Shown: piece after piece, positions 29,743 through 38,215 of the stretch
Layout: each line of letters begins with the position of its first letter
Numbering within the stretch: the stretch's first letter is position 1
From: JAOUJD01 sp963811265
GTDB lineage: Bacteria; Pseudomonadota; Gammaproteobacteria; Burkholderiales; Burkholderiaceae_F
Direction: 5' to 3'
Length of the DNA stretch: 64,000 nt
Assembly: GCA_963811265.1 (NCBI GenBank)
Contig: CAWEQS010000020.1
Location: forward strand, 62,001-126,000
Made by a program: the position numbers and the translations under genes
The notes under the pieces: generated by a model
Seen by the model: the letters and a program-made list of their open reading frames with translations, nothing else
Told to the model about the DNA's origin: nothing
The model's database searches: none

Positions 29743-30569
29743 GCACGGATCGCGAAGACGCCACGGCGCGGCGCTACCGCGAGGCGAGCGCCGCGCTCGA
29801 CGAGCGGCCTTCGGCGGCGACGCGCGCGGCGATCCTCGCGGCGGCGGCGCGGCAGGTCGATGCGCGGCCACGGCCGGCCGACGCGCCGCGCATCGTGCGT
29901 CGCCCGCGCTGGCCGCTGGCGGCCGCGGCGGCCGTGCTGCTGTCGACGCTGGCGGTGATGATGGCGAATCGAACCGAGCAGGAGATGCCTTCTTTCACGG
30001 CGCCCGCGGAGCGAGCACCGGCGTCCGTCGCCGTCGCGCCGGCGCCCTCGGCGGCAGTGACGCCATCCTCCGACAGCGCCGTGGCGCTGCCCGCCCCGCC
30101 GATCGCGCAGGCGCCTGCGCCCGTCGCGAAGCGATCGACTGCGTCCAACGCGCGCGAAGAGCGATCGTCGGCCCCCGCCGCACCGAGTGAGCGCGCGGAG
30201 GCGCAGCGTTCGGAGGCGGCGAGTCCGGCGGTTTCGGCACGCCCAGCCGAGCGGGCGGCCGAGGGCGCCAGTGCCGAAGCGAGGCAGGATCTTCCCGCCG
30301 CGCTGCCCTCCGCTCCTCCCGCGCCGCCTCGCGCTGCTCCGCTCGCGCGATCGGCTCCGGCCCCTGGCGCGCAAGACGCGGCGCGCCTCGACGCCGCGAG
30401 GGACTTCGAAGGCTCCGCGCCGATGTGGCTGGAGCGGATCGTGAAGCTGCGCAGGGAAGGGCGCGACGCGGAGGCCGACGCCGAACTCAAGCGCTTCCGC
30501 GAGCGCTATCCGGACGTCCAGGTGCCATCGGCGGCACTGCCGGGCGGCGCCGCCGCCGGCACCCGTTGA
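29739..30569 (+). CDS. Probable anti-sigma factor, single-pass membrane protein
   Basis: A 276-residue protein co-translated with the ECF sigma factor (ATGA overlap). Cytoplasmic segment about 1-55 (EDATARRYREASAALDERPS), one transmembrane helix about 57-73 (WPLAAAAAVLLSTLAVMM), then a long Ala/Pro/Ser/Glu-rich periplasmic linker (about 85-215). The C-terminal helical segment reads MWLERIVKLRREGRDAEADA. It lacks a visible zinc-binding HxxxCxxC motif, so it is called anti-sigma from topology and position, not from a conserved domain. Confidence 0.75.
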   Translation: MSTDREDATARRYREASAALDERPSAATRAAILAAAARQVDARPRPADAPRIVRRPRWPLAAAAAVLLSTLAVMMANRTEQEMPSFTAPAERAPASVAVAPAPSAAVTPSSDSAVALPAPPIAQAPAPVAKRSTASNAREERSSAPAAPSERAEAQRSEAASPAVSARPAERAAEGASAEARQDLPAALPSAPPAPPRAAPLARSAPAPGAQDAARLDAARDFEGSAPMWLERIVKLRREGRDAEADAELKRFRERYPDVQVPSAALPGGAAAGTR

Positions 30570-30576
30570 ACTTCGG

Positions 30577-30969
30577 CTAGAGCGCCTTCATCACGCGCTG
30601 CAGTTTTTCGCGCACCTCGCCCGCCACCTTTGCGACCTCGGGATTCGAGGTCATCTGGCTCATCACGCCCGGGTCCATGAAGTCGACGTGGATCTGTCCC
30701 GCCTCGTCCTCGCGCACCGTGACGTTGCACGGGAGCAGCAGGCCGACCGCCGGTTCCGCCTCGAGCGCGCGCTTCGCGAAGGGCGGATTGCAGGCGCCGA
30801 GGATGCGGTACGGCCGCACGTCGGCGTCGAGCTTCTTCTTCAGCGTGGCCTTGACGTCGATCTCGGTCAGGATGCCGAACCCTTCCTTCGCCAGTTCGGC
30901 GGTGACCCGTTCCACCGCGGCGTCGAAGCCGAGGTTGACGGTCTTGCCGAAGCCATACGTGTTCTGCAT
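30577..30969 (-). CDS. DUF302-family protein
   Basis: A 130-residue soluble protein of the DUF302 family, function unknown though often seen in stress or redox contexts. Conserved segments are TVNLGFDAAVERVTAELAKEG, GILTEIDVKATLKKKL, ILGACNPPFAKRALE and LLLPCNVTVRED. Start ATG 30969 is chosen because ggaga lies 5-8 bp upstream; an ATG at 30981 adds four residues. Its stop lies 7 bp after the convergent anti-sigma gene. Confidence 0.85.
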   Translation of the reverse strand: MQNTYGFGKTVNLGFDAAVERVTAELAKEGFGILTEIDVKATLKKKLDADVRPYRILGACNPPFAKRALEAEPAVGLLLPCNVTVREDEAGQIHVDFMDPGVMSQMTSNPEVAKVAGEVREKLQRVMKAL

Positions 30970-31044
30970 TGCGTTCTCCATCGTGGATCAGGGCGGCCGC
31001 ATGTGTTCGCGCGGCCGAAGATGTGCCTCGTCTACAGTACGCCG

Positions 31045-31416
31045 ATGCCGAATGCCGCCGCCGTCGTCCTGCTCGATTCCGTGACGGAAGTCACGGCCGC
31101 GCACGCCGACTGCGTCGTCGTCACGGGATCGCACGGCGGACAGAGCGCCGGTCGATACGCGCTCGCGGTGCATGCGCGACTCTACGTATTCAACGACGCC
31201 GGAATCGGCAAGGACGAGGCGGGCATCGCGGCGCTCGCCATGCTCGACGTGGCGGGCCAGCCGGCCGTCGCGGTCGCGCACACCTCGGCCCGCATCGGCG
31301 AAGCCGCGGACACCTGGACCGGCGGCGTCATCTCGCGCGCGAACGCCGCGGCCGCGGCGCAGGGGTATCGCGCGGGCCAGTCATTGCGCGCTGTCGTCGA
31401 GCAGCGGCTCGGCTAG
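31045..31416 (+). CDS. Conserved-looking hypothetical protein
   Basis: A 123-residue Ala/Val-rich protein not recognised. It begins MPNAAAVVLLDSVTEVTAAH and contains VVVTGSHGGQSAGRYAL and NDAGIGKDEAGIAAL, a pattern of short beta strands and glycine loops suggesting a small alpha/beta fold. No signal peptide or membrane helix. The stop codon shares the palindrome CTAG with the convergent exonuclease gene. Codon use is like its neighbours, supporting a real gene. Confidence 0.65.
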   Translation: MPNAAAVVLLDSVTEVTAAHADCVVVTGSHGGQSAGRYALAVHARLYVFNDAGIGKDEAGIAALAMLDVAGQPAVAVAHTSARIGEAADTWTGGVISRANAAAAAQGYRAGQSLRAVVEQRLG

Positions 31417-32846
31417 AGCGATCCGAGGTCGACCCGCTCGAGCGGCCACGGCGATTCGGCAAGCAACGAGCGGATCGCCAGCCGCGCCGCGTCGGCTTCG
31501 AACACGCGCGGCGATGTCGCCGCCAGGCCGCGCGCGGCGTCGATCGTCTTCACGGTCCCCAGCCAGCACCAGCGGTCGAAGACGTGCCAGTCCTCGCGGA
31601 AGCGCCCGGCGTTGCGCTCGACCAGCGCGACTGCGCTGCGATACGGCCACGCCGGCAAGCGCAGCGGCTCGAGCGCCTCGCGCAGTCGCGCTGCGTGATC
31701 CTCGCGCGGTTCGTCGCCGACGCAGGCGCCCTGGCAGCGGTTCAGCTGCCGGTTGAAGCAGGGCGCGCCGTCGTCCGCCGCCGATCGCCGGCCTTCGAGC
31801 CCGAGCGTCTTCAGGCACAGGGCGTGATCAACAGCCAGATGCGCGAGGAACTGGCGCGCGGCGGATCGCGAGGAGAACGGGCCCTAGCTCGTTCCCAGCC
31901 GCGCGAGGTCGAACTCGAGCGCGCGCGCGAACAGCGGCCGGGCGTGCTCGTCGAGTTCCATGATCACCTGGTTCTCGCGCCGGCGCAGCGCGACGTTGTG
32001 CGCAGGCAGCCGCGTCTTCACCAGCTCCGATTCGCGCAGCAGCGCGCCGAGCTCGCCGGCGGTCTCTTCCCACTCGAGCCGGTGGATCTCCTGCGACAGC
32101 CGCAGGTCGCGCGGCGTGCGGTGCTCGGAGTTGAAGTGGCTGGCGACGCGCGCGCGCACGTCGACGCTCTTGCCGATGTAGATCGGGTGCTCGTTGAGCC
32201 CGAAGAACAGGTAGACGCCCGGTGCGTGCGGCAAGGCGTCGAGGGCATCGGGCGGCAGGTGCGGCGGCAGGCCGGGGTGCTTCAGCACGGCGCCCACGGC
32301 CGCTTCGATCTCGCCCGGCGGATGGCGCGCGCACCAGACCTGCAGCAGCCGCCACAGCACGCGCGCGTCGCCGAGCGCGCGATGCCGCTCCTCGCCCGTC
32401 AGGTTGAACCGTTCGATCAGCGCGTCGAGCGAGTGGGGCGCGCGGTCCGGGTAGAGCGCGCGGCTCAACCGCACCGTGCAGAGCGTCTTCGCCTGGAACG
32501 CGAGCCCGGCGCGCCCGAACTCGGCCCGCAGGAAGCCGTAGTCGAAGCGGGCGTTGTGCGCGACGAAGACGGCGCCGTCGAGCCGGTCGATCAGGTCCTG
32601 CGCCACCGATGCGAACGGCGGCGCCGCGCGCACCATCTCGTTGGTGATCCCGGTCAGCCACTCGATGTCCGGCGGGATCGGCACGCCGGGATTGACCAGC
32701 GTGGACCACTCGTCGACGCGGGTCGACTCGCCGTCGATGTCGACGAGCACGACGCCGATCTCCGTGACGCGATCGCGCGCCGGGCTCGACCCCGTCGTCT
32801 CGACATCGACGAAGGCCAGGCGCGGGGCGAAGGCGGGAATGGACAT
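31413..32846 (-). pseudogene. DnaQ-like exonuclease-GIY-YIG endonuclease fusion interrupted by in-frame TAG
   Basis: A 477-codon gene related to fused DNA polymerase III epsilon-like 3'-5' exonuclease plus UvrC/Cho-type GIY-YIG nuclease. Exonuclease motifs: LAFVDVETTGSSPARD, VAHNARFDYGFLRAEF and HRALGDARVLW. GIY-YIG part: GVYLFFGLNEHPIYIGKSVD and HNVALRRRENQ. A TAG at 31884-31886 falls where homologous proteins have Tyr before GPF. The same frame continues with GPFSSRSAARQFLAHLAVDH, the cysteine region CFNRQLNRCQGACVGDEP and WCWLGTVKTID, ending at 31413. Either a C-to-G sequencing error (TAC to TAG) or a recent nonsense mutation. Start ATG 32846. Confidence 0.8.
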
Positions 32847-32991
32847 GTTGGCGGCGGCAGGCAGGCGCCGATTATCGGTCCACTTGTTGACCGCGGCGCC
32901 GCGTCGGCGTCGCACGGCGCGGGCATACTTGGCGCTCCAGCGCGCCGCCGCTCACGAGGCGCCCGGCCCGCGACAAGAATCGGAGACACAC

Positions 32992-35900
32992 ATGACGATT
33001 TCCCCGGAAGCGGACAAGGCCGCGCGCCTGTCCGCGGTGGCGGCGTTGATCGAGCAGCGCGTCGAGCACTCCGAGCGCTCGGGCCTGCTGGCGTTCGCGG
33101 CGAGCTACTTCCACCGCATCGATCCGGAAGACATCGCCACGCGCGACGTCGAGGACCTGTACGGCGCCCTGCTGTCGCACTGGCAGTTCGCGCAACGGCG
33201 CGAACCGGGCAAGGCGAAGATCCGCGTGATCAGCCCGGTCGCCGGCGAACACGGATGGTCGTCCCGCCACACGGTCGTCGAGATCGTCAACGACGACATG
33301 CCTTTCCTGGTCGATACCGCCTCGATGGAGGTCAACCGCCAGGGCCTGACGCTGCACCTGATCGTGCATCCGATCTTCGCGGTCGAGCGCGATGCGGGCG
33401 GGGCGCTGAAGGGGCTCTACCCGCGCGAAGAGAAACCGGACGGTGCGCGCGAGTCGTTCATGCACATCGAAGTCGATCGGCTGGCCGATCCGATGGCGCG
33501 TGCCCAGCTGGCCGAGGGAATCGAGCGCGTGCTCGGCGACGTGCGCGCGGCCGTGACGGACTGGAAGGCGATGGTCGCGCAGCTGCGCGCGGTGATCGCG
33601 GACATCGACCGCCACGCGCCGCCGCTGGGCCGCGAGGAAGTGACCGAGAACCGCGATTTCCTGCAGTGGCTCGCCGAGGACCACCTGCTGCTGCTCGGCT
33701 ACCGGCAGCACGACTTCGCCTACCACGACGGCGAACTCGCGCTGAAGATCGTGCCGGGGACCGGCCTCGGGATGCTGCGCGATGCCGACGGCGGCCTCAC
33801 CGAGGCGGCCAGCCTCGTCGCGCTGCCGCCGCAGGCCCGTCAACTGGCGACGGCGCCCTCGCCGATGCTGATGGTGACGAAGGCCAACAACCGGTCGACC
33901 GTGCACCGTCCCGGCTACATCGACTACATCGGCGTGAAGCGCTACGGGCCGGACGGGCAGGCGATCGGCGAGCACCGCTTCCTCGGGCTCTTCACGTCGA
34001 CGACATACAGCGCGCGCGTGTCCGAGATCCCGCTGCTGCGCGGCAAGAAGCGCCAGGTGCTGGAACGGGCGGGACTCGCGCCCGCGAGCCACCTCGGCAA
34101 GGCGCTCGAGCACATCCTCGAGACCTATCCGCGCGACGAACTGTTCCAGGTCTCGACCGACGAGTTGTACGAGACGGCGAACGGCATCCTGCAACTCGGC
34201 GAGCGCCAGCGCTTCCGCCTGTTCATCCGGCGCGATCCGTTCGAGCGGTTCATCTCGTGCCTGATCTACGTGCCGCGCGAGAACTACACCACCGAACTGC
34301 GTCGCAAGTTCCAGTCGATCCTGCTGCAGGCGTTCGACGGCAGTTCCGCTGACTTCGACGTGCTGCTCACAGATGCAGTGCTGGCCCGCATCCACATGAC
34401 CGTGCGGACGAATCCGGGACGGATTCCGGCGTACGACCGCCGCGATGTCGAGCGGCGGCTGGCGGACGCCTCCCGGCGCTGGGAAGACGACCTGCGCCAG
34501 GCGCTGAGCGACGAGGAGGGCGAGGCGCGGGCGGCGCAACTGTGCAAGCGCTTCGGCAACTCGTTCCCGGCGTCGTACCGCGAGAAGGTGTCCGCGCGGG
34601 CCGCGGTCGCCGACGTCCAGCGCCTCGACGGCCTGGGGCTCGGCGGCCTCGCGCTCAACCTCTATCGCCCGCTCGAGGTGCCGGCCGGTCGCCTCGGCTT
34701 CAAGGTGTATCGGTCGGGCGAACCGGTCGCGCTGTCGAACTCGCTGCCGATGCTCGAGCACATGGGCGTGCGCGTGCTGTCGGAGCAGCCGTATGAGGTC
34801 GGGCCGGAGCGGGGCGACCCGTTCTGGATCCACGACTTCGAGCTCGACCTGGTCGGGCACGACGAGATCGATGCGGAGGGCATCGCGCCGCTGTTCGAGG
34901 ACGCGTTCCGGCGCGTGATGACGGGCGCGGTGGAGAACGACGACTTCAATCGCCTCGTGCTGCTCGCTTCGCTGTCGGCCGACGAGATCACGGTGCTGCG
35001 GGCGTATGCGAAGTACATGCGGCAGAGCGGCTTCGCGCTGTCGCAATCCTTCATCGAAGGCACGCTGGCGAACCATCCGCGGATCGCGCGGTTGCTGGTT
35101 CAGCTGTTCAAGCTCCGGCTCGACCCGAAGGCGGCAGACGCTGCCGCGGCGACGAGCCAGGTGAACGCGATCGAGCAGGCGCTGGAGAAGGTCAGCAGCC
35201 TGAGCGAAGACCGGGTGCTGCGGCAGTACCTCGCGCTGATCCTCGCGACATCGCGCACGAACTTCTGGCGGACCGGGGTGGGCGCCAGCGGCGAGGACGG
35301 ACCGCGACGGTCGTTCCTGTCGTTCAAGTTCGACCCTTCGAAGGTCCCCGGGCTGCCCGAGCCGCGGCCGATGTTCGAGATCTTCGTGTACTCGACCCGC
35401 TTCGAGGGCGTGCACCTGCGCGGCGGCAAGGTGGCGCGCGGCGGCCTGCGCTGGTCGGACCGGCCGGAGGACTTCCGCACCGAGGTGCTGGGGCTCGTCA
35501 AGGCGCAGATGGTCAAGAACACCGTCATCGTGCCGGTCGGCAGCAAGGGCGGCTTCGTGCTGAAGAAGGCGCCGACCGCCACCGACCGCGAGGCGCTGCT
35601 GAAGGAAGGCATCGCCTGCTACCAGAACTACCTGCGCGGGCTGCTCGACCTCACCGACAACCGGGTCGGCGGCAAGGTCGTGCCGCCGCCGCACGTGGTG
35701 CGGCACGACGGCGACGACCCGTATCTCGTCGTCGCGGCGGACAAGGGAACGGCCACGTTCTCCGACTACGCCAACGCGATCAGCAAGGAGTACGGGCACT
35801 GGCTCGGCGACGCGTTCGCCTCCGGCGGCAGCGCGGGCTACGACCACAAGGGGATGGGCATCACCGCGCGCGGTGCGTGGGAGAGCGTCAAGCGGCACTT

Positions 35901-37806
35901 CCGCGAACTCGGCGTCGACACGCAGGCGACCGACTTCACCGTGGTCGGCATCGGCGACATGTCCGGCGACGTGTTCGGCAACGGCATGCTGCTGTCGCGC
36001 CACATCCGGCTCGTGGCCGCGTTCGACCACCGCCACGTGTTCCTCGACCCGAATCCTGACGCCGCGGCGAGTTTTGCCGAGCGCGAGCGGATCTTCGCGC
36101 TGCCGCGCTCCTCGTGGGCCGACTACGACGCCTCGCTGATTTCGGAGGGCGGCGGCGTCTGGGCCCGTTCCGAGAAGTCGATCCCGATCTCGCCGCAGGT
36201 GCGGGCGGTGCTCGGCATCGCGGCGTCGCGGCTGACGCCCGCGGAACTGATCGGGGCGATCCTGAAGGCGCCGGTCGACCTGCTCTACAACGGCGGCATC
36301 GGCACCTACGTGAAGTCGTCGCGCGAGTCGCACGCCGACGTCGGCGATCGCGCGAACGACGCGGTGCGCATCGACGGCGCCGACCTGCGCTGCAAGGTCG
36401 TCGGCGAAGGCGGCAACCTCGGGCTCACGCAGCTCGGTCGCGTCGAGGCGGCGCTGGCCGGGGTGCGTCTCTACACGGACGCGATCGACAACTCGGCCGG
36501 CGTGGACACGTCGGACCACGAGGTCAACATCAAGATCCTGCTGGGATTGCCGATCGCCGACGGCGAGCTGACCGAGAAGCAGCGCAATGCGCTCCTCGTC
36601 GAGATGACCGACGAGGTCGCGCAACTCGTGCTGCGCGACAACTACTTCCAGACTCAGGTGCTGTCGACGGCCGGCCGCACCGGCGCGCGCCTGCTCGACC
36701 ACCAGCAGCGCTTCATCCGCTTTCTCGAGAAGGAAGGCCGGCTCAACCGGGCGCTCGAGTACCTGCCGTCCGACGAGGAGATCGCCGAGCGGCGCACCCG
36801 GGGCGGCGCGCTGACAGGCCCCGAGCGGGCCGTGCTGCTCGCGTACTCGAAGATGTGGCTGTTCGAGGCGTTGCTGGACTCCGACCTGCCCGAAGATCCG
36901 TGGGTCGCGACGGCGCTGCAGCGCTACTTCCCGGTGGCGCTGCGCGAGCGCTTTGCCGGCTACATCGAGCGCCATCCGCTGCGGCGCGAGATCGTCGCCA
37001 CGCACGTGCTGAACAGCATGGTCAACCGGGTCGGCGCCACCTTCGTCCACCGGCTGATGGACGCCACCGGCGCCTCGCCGCCGCAGGTGGTCCGCGCCTA
37101 CCTGCTCGCGCGCGAAGTGTTCGGGCTGGCTGCGGCCTGGAAGTCGATCGAGGCGCTCGACAACGTCGTCGCCGACGAGGTCCAGTCCCAGATGCTGAAC
37201 GAACTCGGGCGCCGCACCGCGCGCGCGACGACCTGGTTCCTGCGCTCGCGCAGGCTCGCCGAGCCGATGGACAAGACCATCGCCGGCTTCGCGCCGGCCG
37301 CGCGCCAGATGCTCGAGTTCATCGCCGGCGCCCCGGCGGGTGCCGCGTGGCGCGCTCCGATCACCGAGCGCCAGAAGGCCCTCGAAGCCAAGCGCGTGCC
37401 GTCCGGCCTGGCGCTGGCCGTCGCCGCGTCCGAAACGTCGCTGGCGGCGCTCGACATCTGCGAGATCGCCGACGCCGCCCAGCGTCCGTTGCCGGAAGTG
37501 GCGGCCAGCTACTTCGCCGTCGGCGAGATGCTCGGGCTCGCGCGGCTGCGCGGACAGGTCGCAGCCCTGCCGGCCGACAGCTATTGGCAGGGCCTGGCGA
37601 AGACGGCGCTGAACGACGATCTCGCCGGCCTGCAGCGCCAGATCACCGCCGACGCCTTGAAGGCCGGCGGCGCGCCGGCGTGGGAGAAGGCGCAGAGCGG
37701 GGCCATCGGCCGCGCACGCAAGATGCTCGCCGAACTGGCCGAGAGCCGTCACGCGGATCTCGCGATGCTGTCGGTGGCGCTGCGCGAACTGCGCTCGATC
37801 GCGTAG
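32992..37806 (+). CDS. gdhB: NAD-specific glutamate dehydrogenase, large type
   Basis: A 1604-residue GDH of the roughly 180-kDa class, oxidatively deaminating glutamate to 2-oxoglutarate. Long N-terminal ACT-like regulatory part (about 1-700: VNDDMPFLVDTASMEVNRQG), then the catalytic core with GGLRWSDRPEDFRTEVLGL, KNTVIVPVGSKGGFVLK (substrate Lys), SAGYDHKGMGITARGAWESV and VVGIGDMSGDVFGNGML, then a C-terminal helical domain. Start ATG 32992 with RBS cggag. Intact, with no frameshift over 4.8 kb. It likely runs catabolically and supplies ammonia. Confidence 0.95.
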   Translation: MTISPEADKAARLSAVAALIEQRVEHSERSGLLAFAASYFHRIDPEDIATRDVEDLYGALLSHWQFAQRREPGKAKIRVISPVAGEHGWSSRHTVVEIVNDDMPFLVDTASMEVNRQGLTLHLIVHPIFAVERDAGGALKGLYPREEKPDGARESFMHIEVDRLADPMARAQLAEGIERVLGDVRAAVTDWKAMVAQLRAVIADIDRHAPPLGREEVTENRDFLQWLAEDHLLLLGYRQHDFAYHDGELALKIVPGTGLGMLRDADGGLTEAASLVALPPQARQLATAPSPMLMVTKANNRSTVHRPGYIDYIGVKRYGPDGQAIGEHRFLGLFTSTTYSARVSEIPLLRGKKRQVLERAGLAPASHLGKALEHILETYPRDELFQVSTDELYETANGILQLGERQRFRLFIRRDPFERFISCLIYVPRENYTTELRRKFQSILLQAFDGSSADFDVLLTDAVLARIHMTVRTNPGRIPAYDRRDVERRLADASRRWEDDLRQALSDEEGEARAAQLCKRFGNSFPASYREKVSARAAVADVQRLDGLGLGGLALNLYRPLEVPAGRLGFKVYRSGEPVALSNSLPMLEHMGVRVLSEQPYEVGPERGDPFWIHDFELDLVGHDEIDAEGIAPLFEDAFRRVMTGAVENDDFNRLVLLASLSADEITVLRAYAKYMRQSGFALSQSFIEGTLANHPRIARLLVQLFKLRLDPKAADAAAATSQVNAIEQALEKVSSLSEDRVLRQYLALILATSRTNFWRTGVGASGEDGPRRSFLSFKFDPSKVPGLPEPRPMFEIFVYSTRFEGVHLRGGKVARGGLRWSDRPEDFRTEVLGLVKAQMVKNTVIVPVGSKGGFVLKKAPTATDREALLKEGIACYQNYLRGLLDLTDNRVGGKVVPPPHVVRHDGDDPYLVVAADKGTATFSDYANAISKEYGHWLGDAFASGGSAGYDHKGMGITARGAWESVKRHFRELGVDTQATDFTVVGIGDMSGDVFGNGMLLSRHIRLVAAFDHRHVFLDPNPDAAASFAERERIFALPRSSWADYDASLISEGGGVWARSEKSIPISPQVRAVLGIAASRLTPAELIGAILKAPVDLLYNGGIGTYVKSSRESHADVGDRANDAVRIDGADLRCKVVGEGGNLGLTQLGRVEAALAGVRLYTDAIDNSAGVDTSDHEVNIKILLGLPIADGELTEKQRNALLVEMTDEVAQLVLRDNYFQTQVLSTAGRTGARLLDHQQRFIRFLEKEGRLNRALEYLPSDEEIAERRTRGGALTGPERAVLLAYSKMWLFEALLDSDLPEDPWVATALQRYFPVALRERFAGYIERHPLRREIVATHVLNSMVNRVGATFVHRLMDATGASPPQVVRAYLLAREVFGLAAAWKSIEALDNVVADEVQSQMLNELGRRTARATTWFLRSRRLAEPMDKTIAGFAPAARQMLEFIAGAPAGAAWRAPITERQKALEAKRVPSGLALAVAASETSLAALDICEIADAAQRPLPEVAASYFAVGEMLGLARLRGQVAALPADSYWQGLAKTALNDDLAGLQRQITADALKAGGAPAWEKAQSGAIGRARKMLAELAESRHADLAMLSVALRELRSIA

Positions 37807-37822
37807 CGGCGGCTCGCAGCGG

Positions 37823-37849
37823 GCGCCGGGCGGGCCAATCGCCCGGCGC
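37823..37849 (+). terminator. Strong hairpin after gdhB
   Basis: Perfect 10-bp stem GCGCCGGGCG / CGCCCGGCGC with a 7-nt loop, starting 17 bp after the gdhB stop. No T-run follows, so it may be a Rho-assisted terminator or an mRNA 3' stabiliser. Confidence 0.5.
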
Positions 37850-37915
37850 GTTCGCAACGCACGGGACCACGAACGATGCCGACCAGAACTTCGCGACCGC
37901 TTCACGCCGACCGCC

Positions 37916-38215
37916 GTGGGCCTCGTGTCGCGCGCGTGGGTCATCGAGGAGGTCGAGGGCCGGGTGTCCGATCAGGCCCTGCGGCCCGGGTTGATCGACG
38001 AACTCGTCGGCTACGAGCCGCCGCGGCAGCACGCGCTGCGGAACATGTTCCTGTTCTGGTTGACGGCGATTGCCGCATCGGCCCTGGCCGGCGCGCTGGA
38101 CGTTCCGCGCTGGACCGGCTTCGTCGTCGCGCTGGTGTTGTTCGTCTGGCTCGCGCGCCTTCTCGCCGTGAAGGCGTTGCGGTGGCGGCTGGATCAGTTG
38201 CTGGGTGACCGATAG
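37916..38215 (+). CDS. Small membrane protein, function unknown
   Basis: A 99-residue protein from GTG 37916 with two transmembrane helices (about 44-61 FLFWLTAIAASALAGAL and 66-83 TGFVVALVLFVWLARLL), after a soluble segment GRVSDQALRPGLIDELVGYE. The start is uncertain. The region just upstream also reads as protein-like in another frame (ADQNFATA), so the true N-terminus could be longer and hidden by an indel. The 3' end overlaps the convergent copper ATPase gene by 22 bp. Confidence 0.55.
   Translation: MGLVSRAWVIEEVEGRVSDQALRPGLIDELVGYEPPRQHALRNMFLFWLTAIAASALAGALDVPRWTGFVVALVLFVWLARLLAVKALRWRLDQLLGDR

Noticed and set aside
32872..37944. A continuous open frame of about 1690 codons on the minus strand opposite gdhB
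   Set aside because: It is the antisense shadow of a 1604-residue glutamate dehydrogenase; its translation is Arg/His/Gln-rich low-complexity sequence caused by GC-rich codon bias.
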